NCBI GenBank assembly: GCA_965202895.1
Contig: OZ241901.1
Coordinates: 2,976,001 to 3,040,000 of the forward strand
From: JAJDXW01 sp965202895
GTDB taxonomy: Bacteria; Pseudomonadota; Gammaproteobacteria; HK1
Reading direction: 5' to 3'
Length of the DNA stretch: 64,000 bases
The notes beneath the pieces are model-generated. The model ran no database searches. It worked only from the letters and a program-made list of their open reading frames with translations, and had not been told where the DNA came from. Shown one piece after another: positions 8,966 through 16,292 of this stretch (position 1 is its first letter; each line of letters begins with the position of its first letter). The position numbers and the translations under genes are program-made.

Positions 8966-11170
8966 TCAGCGCCCGGCGCGCCGGGCCTGCCGCGGCTCCG
9001 CGGCCGGGCGGAGGCGCTCCACCACCTCGTGGACGAGGCGCCGTCCGACCTCGCCCCCCAGGGTCAGGATGGACTCGGGGTGGAACTGCACGGCCGCGAT
9101 CGGCAGGGTCCGGTGCTCGATCGCCATGACGACCCCGTCCTCGGTGTCCGCGGTGATCTCCAGGCACTCCGGCAGCCCCTCGCGCTCGCCGTAGAGGGAG
9201 TGGTAGCGCCCCGCCTCGAAGCGCTCCGGCAGGGCCGCGAGCAGCCTCCCGCCCCGCCGGCGGATCGTGGAGGGCTTCCCGTGCATCGGGTAGCCGAGGG
9301 CGCCGAGCCGCCCGCCGAAGTACTCGACGATTCCCTGGAGCCCCAGGCAGACCCCGAACAGGGGCAGGCCGCGCGCGAGGGCCGCGTCGATGGTGTCGCC
9401 GACCCCGAAGTCCGAAGGGACGCCGGGGCCGGGGGAGAGGACCACGAGGTCCGGGGCGATCCCGTCGATCCGCTCGGGCGCGAACCCCGCCCGCAGGGTG
9501 ACGACCTCCGCCCCCGTCTCGCGGAAGTAGGCGGCGAGGGTGTGCACGAAGGAGTCCCGATGGTCCACCATCAGGATGGTCCGCCCCGCGCCGGGGCGCT
9601 CCGTCTCCCCCCGCTCGGCGGCCGCTTCGGCCGGCCGGTCCGGCCGTGCGATCGCGTCGAGCAGGGCGGCCGCCTTGAGCCGGGTCTCCTCCTCCTCGGC
9701 CTCCGGGTCGGAATCGACGAGGAGGGTCGCCCCCGCCCGCACCTCCGCCGCCCCGTCCCGGATCTGCACGGTGCGGAGGGTGAGCCCGGTGTTCATGTTG
9801 CCGTCGAACCCGATCCTCCCGATGGCCCCGCCGTACCAGCGCCGGACGGACCGCTCGTGGTCCTCGATGAACTGCATCGCGGCGTGCTTCGGCGCCCCGG
9901 TGACGGTGACCGCCCAGGTGTGGGCGAGGAATCCGTCGAGGGCGTCGAGCCCTTCCCGGAGCCGTCCCTCCACGTGGTCCACGGTGTGGATGAGGCGCGA
10001 GTACATCTCGATCTGGCGCCGGCCGATGACCCGCACGCTCCCCGGCACGCACACCCGCGACTTGTCGTTCCGGTCCACGTCCGTGCACATGGTGAGCTCG
10101 GACGCCTCCTTCTCGGAGGAGAGGAGCTTCAGGATCTGCTCCGCGTCCGCGATGGCGTCCGCCCCGCGCGCGACCGTGCCGGAGATGGGGCAGGTCTCGA
10201 TCCGCCGCCCGTCCACCCGCACGTACATCTCCGGCGAGGCGGCGACGAGGTACTCGCCCTCCCCGAGGTTCATGAGCGCCCCGTAGGGGGCCGGGTTGCG
10301 GGTGCGAAGCCGCCGGAACACCTCCGAGGGCGGGGCGGGGCAGCGCGCGAAGAACGACTGGCCGGGCACCACCTCGAAGAGATCGCCCCGCCGGAAGTAC
10401 CCGTGCGCTTCGCGCACGCAGTCCGCGTACTCGCCCGGCCGGTGGTCGGCGTCGCGCCCCACCGTCTCCGCCGCCCGCCACGGGGCGTCCGGCCCGGTCC
10501 GGGGGAGGCCGTTCGTCGAGCCCCCGTCGGTCGTGAAGTCGAAGCGGTGCTCCTCCGCCGTCGCCGCCTGGTGGTCCACGACCAGGATCGCGTCCGGGAG
10601 GTAGAGCACGAGGTCGCGGTCCGCCTCCGGGCGGGCCCGGCGCAGCTCGATGGGATCGAACTGGAACGCGAGGTCGTAGCCGAAGGCCCCGTAGAGGCCG
10701 AGATGGGGGTCGTCCCCGGCGCCGAACCGGGCGGAGATGGCCCGCAGGGCGGAGAAGACGGTCGGCTGGCGGCTCCGGTCCTCCTCCGTGAAGCCCGGCG
10801 CCGGCTCGCGCACCGTGAACGCGACGGCGCGGTCACGCCGCTCGACGGCGGCCACATGCGGCTCGCCGGCGAGGGCGGTCTCGATCGGGCTGAGCAGCAC
10901 CTCGCCCCGCTCGTTGAGCGCACGAGCCGCGCCGCTTCGCCCCCGGGCGACGATCTCGATCGGCGGGTCGGCGAACCCGATGTCCCACCGGGTGTATCGG
11001 CCGGGGTACTCGAAGGACGATGCGAGCAGCGCGCCGCGCCGCCGATCGAGGCGTGCGGCGAGCGCCGCCGCCGGGTCGGACGCGAGCGGCGCCGACGCCG
11101 TGCGCCGGACGACCTCCACCCCTCCCGCGGTGCGGAAGCGGTGCTCGCGGTCCGGGCCGTCGAACGACAT
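8966..11170 (-). CDS. trpEG: Fused anthranilate synthase (TrpE-TrpG)
   Basis: Protein of 734 residues joining both subunits of anthranilate synthase, the first step of tryptophan synthesis from chorismate. The TrpE part (to about 515) has SPEMYVRVDGRRIETCPISG and ELTMCTDVDRNDKSRVC. The TrpG glutaminase part (from about 530) has LSPGPGVPSDF, the nucleophile cysteine in FGVCLGLQGI near 606, and AVQFHPES. The fused order matches the TIGR01815-type enzyme of Rhizobium and relatives; phenazine-type homologues are related but less likely without a phz context. The start MSFDGPDREHRF was chosen because upstream in-frame sequence is low complexity. No leader peptide with tandem Trp codons was seen in the 275-bp upstream gap. 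Confidence 0.9.
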   Translation of the reverse strand: MSFDGPDREHRFRTAGGVEVVRRTASAPLASDPAAALAARLDRRRGALLASSFEYPGRYTRWDIGFADPPIEIVARGRSGAARALNERGEVLLSPIETALAGEPHVAAVERRDRAVAFTVREPAPGFTEEDRSRQPTVFSALRAISARFGAGDDPHLGLYGAFGYDLAFQFDPIELRRARPEADRDLVLYLPDAILVVDHQAATAEEHRFDFTTDGGSTNGLPRTGPDAPWRAAETVGRDADHRPGEYADCVREAHGYFRRGDLFEVVPGQSFFARCPAPPSEVFRRLRTRNPAPYGALMNLGEGEYLVAASPEMYVRVDGRRIETCPISGTVARGADAIADAEQILKLLSSEKEASELTMCTDVDRNDKSRVCVPGSVRVIGRRQIEMYSRLIHTVDHVEGRLREGLDALDGFLAHTWAVTVTGAPKHAAMQFIEDHERSVRRWYGGAIGRIGFDGNMNTGLTLRTVQIRDGAAEVRAGATLLVDSDPEAEEEETRLKAAALLDAIARPDRPAEAAAERGETERPGAGRTILMVDHRDSFVHTLAAYFRETGAEVVTLRAGFAPERIDGIAPDLVVLSPGPGVPSDFGVGDTIDAALARGLPLFGVCLGLQGIVEYFGGRLGALGYPMHGKPSTIRRRGGRLLAALPERFEAGRYHSLYGEREGLPECLEITADTEDGVVMAIEHRTLPIAAVQFHPESILTLGGEVGRRLVHEVVERLRPAAEPRQARRAGR

Positions 11171-11303
11171 CGGGCATCCTCGTCTTCGGTCGGGGCGGGC
11201 AGGCGGGGCCTCGGCCGGGTGGAAGGCCGGGCCGGGCGCGGCAGCGCGGACGATGCGGGGCGGCGCCCGGTTCGCGAGCCCCTCCGACCCCCCGCCGATT
11301 GTA

Positions 11304-11360
11304 CCGGCGTGCCGGCCGGGGCCGCGTTCCGATCCATGGTCGGCGGGCGGAGCCGGCGCC
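11304..11360 (+). repeat. 57-bp dispersed repeat, copy 1
   Basis: This 57-bp block matches 12609-12665 on the same strand with about 8 mismatches; both contain CCGCGTTCCGAT and end in CCGGCGCC. It lies in the gap between trpEG and vapC. Its role is unknown. Confidence 0.6.
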
Positions 11361-11445
11361 GATCCCGGAGTCGCCTCGCTCGGGCGCGCCGCGGCGGGGG
11401 GGCCGCCGACCCTTCGCCGGACCGCGGCCGGCGAGCCCCGCGCGA

Positions 11446-11889
11446 TCAGATCCCGGCGCCGAACGGATCGCGGGTTCCGATCTCGGGAAAGAGCGAGAAG
11501 TCGCGGTCCCGGGTGAGCAGAGCCTCGACGCCGTGGGCAACGCAGATCGCCGCGATGCGGGCGTCGTGGACGACCCCGCCGACGACGCGGGGGCGCCCGA
11601 CGAAGCGCCCGAGAACGTCCATGAAGTCGCCGGTCTCGCCGATCATCCGGCTCGACGGCGCCGCCGCCCACGCCCGGAGCTGATCCCAGGCCCGTTCCGG
11701 ACGGGTCGCGTCGTCCTTCCAGATGCGGCGGTTCGTGACCACGGAGAGGAACTCGCAGCAGCACGGCCAGGGGATCGCCCAAGTGCGTTCGCCTTCGCAG
11801 AGCTCGACCATGAGCGCATGCGCCGCGTCGCCCATGCGCGCTTCACGGCGGTGCGCGTAGACGAGCACGTTCGTGTCTACGGCGACCAT
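11446..11889 (-). CDS. vapC: VapC-type PIN-domain toxin
   Basis: Protein of 147 residues with the PIN-domain acidic tetrad in place: Asp5 in VDTNVLVY, Glu46 in CCCEFLSV, Asp109 in VVHDARIA, and Asp128 with Asp130 in LLTRDRDF. VapC toxins are ribonucleases that cut tRNA or rRNA and are neutralised by the cognate antitoxin. It lies downstream of a small antitoxin gene on the same strand. The ATG is the last trinucleotide of an 11-bp tandem array that fills the whole gap to the antitoxin stop, and no Shine-Dalgarno is visible, so translation is probably coupled to the antitoxin. Confidence 0.88.
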   Translation of the reverse strand: MVAVDTNVLVYAHRREARMGDAAHALMVELCEGERTWAIPWPCCCEFLSVVTNRRIWKDDATRPERAWDQLRAWAAAPSSRMIGETGDFMDVLGRFVGRPRVVGGVVHDARIAAICVAHGVEALLTRDRDFSLFPEIGTRDPFGAGI

Positions 11890-11930
11890 GGGGCGATCAT
11901 GGGGCGATCATGGGGCGATCACGGGGCGGT
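11887..11930. repeat. Four-unit 11-bp tandem array between antitoxin and toxin
   Basis: Four contiguous 11-bp units (CATGGGGCGAT three times, then CACGGGGCGGT). The array starts at the vapC start codon and ends at the vapB stop codon, so it makes up the whole intercistronic region. Read on the gene strand each of the three identical units contains an ATG, but only the last one opens vapC. Confidence 0.95.
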
Positions 11931-12178
11931 CACCGCGTGCCGGGGTCGCCGTAGATCAGCGCTCGAAGCTCCGGCCACGTGTACCGTTCGAGGGGATCGG
12001 CCGCATCCGGGTCGCCGGCTCTCAGGTCGGGAAGGACGTAGCGCGGCCGGAGGGGAGAGGGCTCCAGCACGCGGCGCAGGCCGTCTTCGACGAGGGCGCG
12101 GAGCGGGCGGCCCGTCTCGCGTGCGCGGCGCTTGGCGCGGGCGAGGAGCTCGTCGTGGATGTCGAGGGTGGTCTTCAT
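11930..12178 (-). CDS. vapB: VapB-type antitoxin
   Basis: Protein of 82 residues beginning MKTTLDIHDELLARAKRRAR, the typical ribbon-helix-helix opening of antitoxins paired with PIN toxins (DUF2191-like). The second half (PRYVLPDLRAGDPDA) would be the toxin-binding tail. It lies directly upstream of vapC and is expected to repress its own promoter; a palindrome suited to this is found just upstream. A possible -10 box lies only 6 nt before the ATG, which would give a leaderless transcript. Confidence 0.82.
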   Translation of the reverse strand: MKTTLDIHDELLARAKRRARETGRPLRALVEDGLRRVLEPSPLRPRYVLPDLRAGDPDAADPLERYTWPELRALIYGDPGTR

Positions 12179-12184
12179 GGACCC

Positions 12185-12210
12185 ATACTACCCATATCAC
12201 GGGATATGGG
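12185..12210 (-). promoter_or_regulatory. Putative vapBC promoter and operator palindrome
   Basis: The palindrome CCCATATC-ACGG-GATATGGG occupies 12191-12210. On the minus strand a TAGTAT (12185-12190) follows it and is 6 nt from the vapB ATG at 12178. The position fits autoregulation by the VapB ribbon-helix-helix domain. No clear -35 box was seen. Confidence 0.5.
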
Positions 12211-12220
12211 AAAGCCATAC

Positions 12221-12545
12221 GAGGCATGTGCGCGGTGGGGTTTTCGCCGGGCACGCCTCTCGCGAACGCTCTTGGGCACGGCGTCCTGGGAACGCGGGCG
12301 GGACGCCCGCATTGATCGTCGGCGGCCTCGCCGTCCCATTTGCGGGCGGGACACCCGTGTCTGGAAGACGCGCCGTTCCCAGGACGCCGTGCCCGCGCAG
12401 GTGGCTCCGTGGGGTGAAATCCGCCGAAGTGCCCCTCGAACCGACTCCAACCACGGAAGAACGCCGTCCGCGTGGGGGTAAAAGATATCTCGCCCCCCTC
12501 TCTACACCCACTATATCAAGAGGTTACGAACAGCGCCCGGGGCTC
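12221..12545 (+). repeat. Dispersed repeat copy B, forward, complete
   Basis: Complete copy in the divergent gap between vapB and the amidohydrolase gene. The left stem block is GCGGGCGGGACGCCCGC, which is the inverse of the GCGGGCGTCCCGCCCGC seen in copies E and J. The right arm carries an extra GTCTGGAAGACGCG block. The loop has TTGATCGTCGGCGG, one base different from other forward copies. Confidence 0.9.
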
Positions 12546-12608
12546 CATACCCGCGGCTCCCGTCCGGGGCCGCGGTCCGTGGGCCGTCCCGGCGGGCCGC
12601 CGATGGCG

Positions 12609-12665
12609 CCGGGGTGCGGGCCGGGACCGCGTTCCGATGCATAATCGGCGGACGGCGCCGGCGCC
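12609..12665 (+). repeat. 57-bp dispersed repeat, copy 2, with possible promoter
   Basis: It matches 11304-11360 at about 49 of 57 positions. This copy contains CATAAT (12640-12645), which could be a -10 box for the amidohydrolase gene starting at 12735; copy 1 has CATGGT at the same place. No convincing -35 box. Confidence 0.45.
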
Positions 12666-12734
12666 GGAAGTGAATCCGCGCCCCGACCCGGAGCCGGACC
12701 CGGATCCCGACCCGCAGCCTGGAGACCGAAGCGA

Positions 12735-14204
12735 ATGAACCCGGATTCATGCGAGCTGCTCCTTCGAGGCGGAACCGTGATCGACGGGACCGGCGCCCCG
12801 CGCCGCGCCGCCGACGTGGCCGTCGACGGCGATCGGATCTCCGCCGTGGGGCGGCTCGACGCGACGCGGGGCGCCCGGGAGATCGACGCGGGCGGGCTCG
12901 TCGTCTCCCCGGGCTTCATCGACGTCCACACCCACGACGACCGCGCGGTCCTCTCCGACCCCGGGATGGCCTGCAAGGTGAGCCAGGGGGTGACCACCGT
13001 CGTCACCGGAAACTGCGGCGTGAGCCTCGCTCCGCTCACCGGCCGCGAGCCCCCGCCCCCCCTCAACCTGCTCGGGGGGGAGGACTGGTACCGCTTTCCC
13101 ACCTTCGCCGCCTACCGCGAGGAGCTCGAAGGCTCGCCGCCCGCGCTCAACGTCGCGATGCAGGTCGGGCACAGCGCCCTTCGCGCGAAGGTGATGGACG
13201 GGCTCGACCGGCCCGCCACCGAGGGCGAGATCGAGCGCATGGTCGAGCTTGCCGACGAGGGGATGCGCGCCGGGTGCATCGGGTTCAGCACCGGGCTCGC
13301 CTACCCGCCGGCGCGGGCCGCCCCGACCGGGGAGGTCATCGCGATCGCGCGGCGGGTCGCGGCCCTGGGCGGCATGCATTCGACGCACATGCGCGACGAG
13401 GAGGGAGGGGTCCTCGACTCGGTGCGCGAGACCATGCGCATCGGCCGCGAGGCGGGGCTCCCGGTCGTCATCTCCCACCACAAGTGCGCGGGCCGGGAGA
13501 ACTGGGGCAGGACCCGCGAGACCCTCGCGCTCATCGCGGAGGCCCAGGCGTCGCAGGCCATCGACCTCGACGTCTATCCCTACGTCGCGGGCTCGACGGT
13601 GCTCCTCGCGGAGATCGTGGCCCGCTCGGAGAAGGTGATCGTGTCCTGGTCCGAGCCCTTCCCCGAGGTGGCGGGCCGCCTCCTCGACGACGTCGTGCGC
13701 GAGTGGGGGTGCGGGGCCGCGGAGGCGGTGGAGCGCCTCCAGCCCGCCGGCGGGATCTACTTCATGATGGACGAGGAGGACCTCGCCCGGATCATCGCGT
13801 TTCCGGGGGCGATGATCGGCTCCGACGGCCTCCCGCACGACGTGTTCCCGCACCCGCGCCTCTGGGGGACGTTCCCGCGGGTGCTCGGCCGCTACGTCCG
13901 GGACGAGGGGCTCATCGGGCTGGAGGACGCGGTGCACCGGATGACCGGCAAGCCGGCCGCGGTGTTCGGGCTCCCCGGGCGCGGGGAGCTGCGCGAGGGG
14001 GGGTACGCCGACCTCGTGGTCTTCGACCCGGACGAGGTCGCCGACACCGCGACGTTCGAGGACCCCGCGCGGCCCGCGGCGGGGGTCCGCGCGGTCTTCG
14101 TGAACGGCCGCGAGGTGTGGGCGGAGGGCGCCCCGGTTCCGTCCGCGGGCTCCGCGCCCGGACGCCTCCTTCGCCGGGAGGGCCGCGCGGATCGGCCCGG
14201 CTGA
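12735..14204 (+). CDS. N-acyl-D-amino-acid deacylase family amidohydrolase
   Basis: Protein of 489 residues with an ATG behind GGAGACCGAAGCG. It has the D-aminoacylase arrangement: an N-terminal beta segment (LLLRGGTVIDGTGAP), the metal site GFIDVHTHDDRAV near 60-70, VTGNCGVSLAPL near 95, VVISHHKCAGREN near 245, and the catalytic-aspartate segment GSDGLPHDVFPHPR near 360. The C-terminus returns to the small beta domain (ADLVVFDPDEV, VNGREVWAEG). These enzymes hydrolyse N-acyl-D-amino acids or related amides; substrate specificity (D-Glu, D-Asp or broad) is not predictable. It is a single gene between two dispersed repeat copies. Confidence 0.85.
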   Translation: MNPDSCELLLRGGTVIDGTGAPRRAADVAVDGDRISAVGRLDATRGAREIDAGGLVVSPGFIDVHTHDDRAVLSDPGMACKVSQGVTTVVTGNCGVSLAPLTGREPPPPLNLLGGEDWYRFPTFAAYREELEGSPPALNVAMQVGHSALRAKVMDGLDRPATEGEIERMVELADEGMRAGCIGFSTGLAYPPARAAPTGEVIAIARRVAALGGMHSTHMRDEEGGVLDSVRETMRIGREAGLPVVISHHKCAGRENWGRTRETLALIAEAQASQAIDLDVYPYVAGSTVLLAEIVARSEKVIVSWSEPFPEVAGRLLDDVVREWGCGAAEAVERLQPAGGIYFMMDEEDLARIIAFPGAMIGSDGLPHDVFPHPRLWGTFPRVLGRYVRDEGLIGLEDAVHRMTGKPAAVFGLPGRGELREGGYADLVVFDPDEVADTATFEDPARPAAGVRAVFVNGREVWAEGAPVPSAGSAPGRLLRREGRADRPG

Positions 14205-14221
14205 CGAGCCGGCGCGGACGA

Positions 14222-14487
14222 GAGGCATGTGCGCGGTGGGGTTTTCGCTGGGCCCGCCTCTCGCGAACGCTCTTGGGAACGGCGTCCTGGGAACGGCGCG
14301 TCTGGAAGACGCGCCGTTCCCAGGATGCCGTGCCTGCGCAAGAGGCTCCGTGGGGTGAAATCCGCCAGCAACCCTCTCGAACCGACCTCGAACCACGGGA
14401 AAACGCCGTCTCCGTGGGGGTAAAAGATATCTCGACCCCCTCTCTACACCCTATATATCAATAGCCTGCGAACAGCGCCCGGGGCTC
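14222..14487 (+). repeat. Dispersed repeat copy C, forward, without the large loop
   Basis: Same outer modules as the other copies, but the large stem-loop is shortened to a perfect palindrome (GGCGCGTCTGGAAGACGCGCC inside GGGAACG/CGTTCCC arms), so the TTGATCGG loop is missing. It lies between the convergent amidohydrolase and ppx genes. The remaining 280 bp up to ppx are GC-rich with nothing recognised. Confidence 0.9.
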
Positions 14488-14765
14488 GACGAGCCGGCGC
14501 GGGCGGGCCGGCGCCGCGGCCGCGGGCGGGCCGGCGCACTCCCGTGCCGGGAGGCGGCGTCCACGCCGCCTTGCGGGCGTCGTCCGATCCGCGGCGGTGG
14601 GGCGGATCGACCCGGTGGCCCGTCCGGGCCGCGGCCCGTTCCTTCGGTCGGACCCTCCCCGGCGCCCGAGTCGGCCGGGTGAGCCGGGCTACGGGCCCGC
14701 CGGGGGTCACCCGTCCCCGCGAGCGCCCCGACCCTCGATGGGCCCTCCCTGCGCTCCCGCGCCGG

Positions 14766-16292
14766 TCAGGAGCCCGCGCGGATCGCCTGCTCCGCGGCGC
14801 CGAGGGCCTTGGCGAGGGCCGCGAAGTCCTGCTCGACCGCGCCTCCCACCGGCGGGGCCGCCTTCCCCGCGACCTTCAGCACGAGCTTGCCGCCGTCCGG
14901 CCGATACTCGAGCCGGGTGCGGCCGAGCCGCTCGGCGGACCCCGCCGAAAGCCGGTAGGCGAGGCGCATGGCCCGCCCCAGGATCTCCGCGCGCCGCCGC
15001 TCGTCTTCACCGAGGAGCGGCCCCAGCCGTCTCGCGGCGGGGGAGGCGGCGACGTTCCCGCCGTAGCGCCCGAACACCGCGAGGCCGAGGAAGGCGCGCT
15101 CCGCGTGCCCGGCCGCCAGGTAGTTGTGCCGGACCACGCGCAGGAGCCCCTGCTCGGCCCGGTACTCGGGGTGTTCGCGCCAGGAGACGTCGGCCAGGTG
15201 GGAGGCGGCGAGGGCGAGCCGGCGCCACCGTTTCCCGCCGGCGAGCGGGGCCAGCCAGTCGAAGAGCGCCTCCGCGAACTCGGGGAAGCGCGCCTCCCGG
15301 CGCCCCAGCGCTTCCGCCGCCGAGAGGAGCACGTCCGCCGATTGCTCGTCCGCCGGAAGCCGGGAGTGGACGAGGCCCTCGCGCAGCCCCGTGGAGCAGA
15401 ACCGGACGGTGCGCGGGCCGATCGCCTCCAGCAGCTCCGCGAGCAGCATGGCCGCATACGGGAGGTGTCGGGCCCGCCTCCGGTTGATCCCGGGGGTCGC
15501 TCCGAGGGCGGCCGGCCGAAGCCGGCCGATCGAGCCCGCGAACCTCGCCACCTCGCCCGCCGGCGGGGCATAGTCGTGGACGATGCACAGGGGATGGTCG
15601 GCGCGGTCGATGTGGAGCCGCGCGAGGGCGCGCCACGACCCGCCCACCGGGTAGAAGCTCGCCCGCCGGCGCTCGCCGAGCCACCCGACGCGCGAGAGGG
15701 CGTCGCGCAGGCGCCGTCCGGTCCCTTTGGGGTCCTCGTCGAAGGCGCCGGACAGGCGCACCGTGCCGAGGGGCAGGGTCGCCTGTCGTCCGATGCGCCC
15801 GCGATCGATCTCGACGAGCTCCAGGCTGCCGCCCCCGAGGTCTCCCGTGATCCCGGTCGCCCCCGGCATCCCGGCGACCACCCCGAGGGCGGAGTACCGG
15901 GCTTCCTCGGCGCCGTCGAGGACCCGGACCCGCGCGCCGCAGGCGGCCTCGACGTCCGCGGCGAGGCGCGGGCCGTTCCGCGCGTCGCGCACCGCGGCGG
16001 TCGCGACGAGCTCGGTGTCGCCCACCCCGAGCGACTCGGCGAGGCGGGTGAAGCGGGTCACCGTCAGGATCGCCTCCCGCATCGCCTCCTCGTCGAGGAG
16101 TGCGCCCGACGCGAGCCCGCGCCCGAGCGCACAGAACGCCCGCTCGTTGTAGAGGGGGACGAGGGCGTTCTCCAGCCGGTCGAAGATCACGAGCCGGATG
16201 GAGTTCGAGCCGATGTCGATGACGGCCGCCGCGCGGGCGTGCGAGGGCCGCGGAGGCGCGGCGGCGGCGTGCGGGACGGCGGCAGGCTCCAT
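14766..16292 (-). CDS. ppx: Exopolyphosphatase / pppGpp phosphatase family
   Basis: Protein of 508 residues of the Ppx/GppA family, acting in the cytoplasm on polyphosphate ends or pppGpp. The ASKHA phosphate-binding loop is AAVIDIGSNSIRLVIFD near residues 22-38, LVATAAVRDARNG lies near 115 and the second loop GDLGGGSLELVEI near 145. The length matches long Ppx proteins with a C-terminal helical domain. The start codon overlaps the ppk stop as ATGA, so synthesis and degradation of polyphosphate are translationally coupled. Neighbourhood favours Ppx over GppA. Confidence 0.88.
   Translation of the reverse strand: MEPAAVPHAAAAPPRPSHARAAAVIDIGSNSIRLVIFDRLENALVPLYNERAFCALGRGLASGALLDEEAMREAILTVTRFTRLAESLGVGDTELVATAAVRDARNGPRLAADVEAACGARVRVLDGAEEARYSALGVVAGMPGATGITGDLGGGSLELVEIDRGRIGRQATLPLGTVRLSGAFDEDPKGTGRRLRDALSRVGWLGERRRASFYPVGGSWRALARLHIDRADHPLCIVHDYAPPAGEVARFAGSIGRLRPAALGATPGINRRRARHLPYAAMLLAELLEAIGPRTVRFCSTGLREGLVHSRLPADEQSADVLLSAAEALGRREARFPEFAEALFDWLAPLAGGKRWRRLALAASHLADVSWREHPEYRAEQGLLRVVRHNYLAAGHAERAFLGLAVFGRYGGNVAASPAARRLGPLLGEDERRRAEILGRAMRLAYRLSAGSAERLGRTRLEYRPDGGKLVLKVAGKAAPPVGGAVEQDFAALAKALGAAEQAIRAGS

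Noticed and set aside
14488..14765. Possible gene between repeat C and ppx
   Set aside because: Open frames exist but are Arg/Pro/Gly-rich in all phases, without start signals; treated as intergenic.
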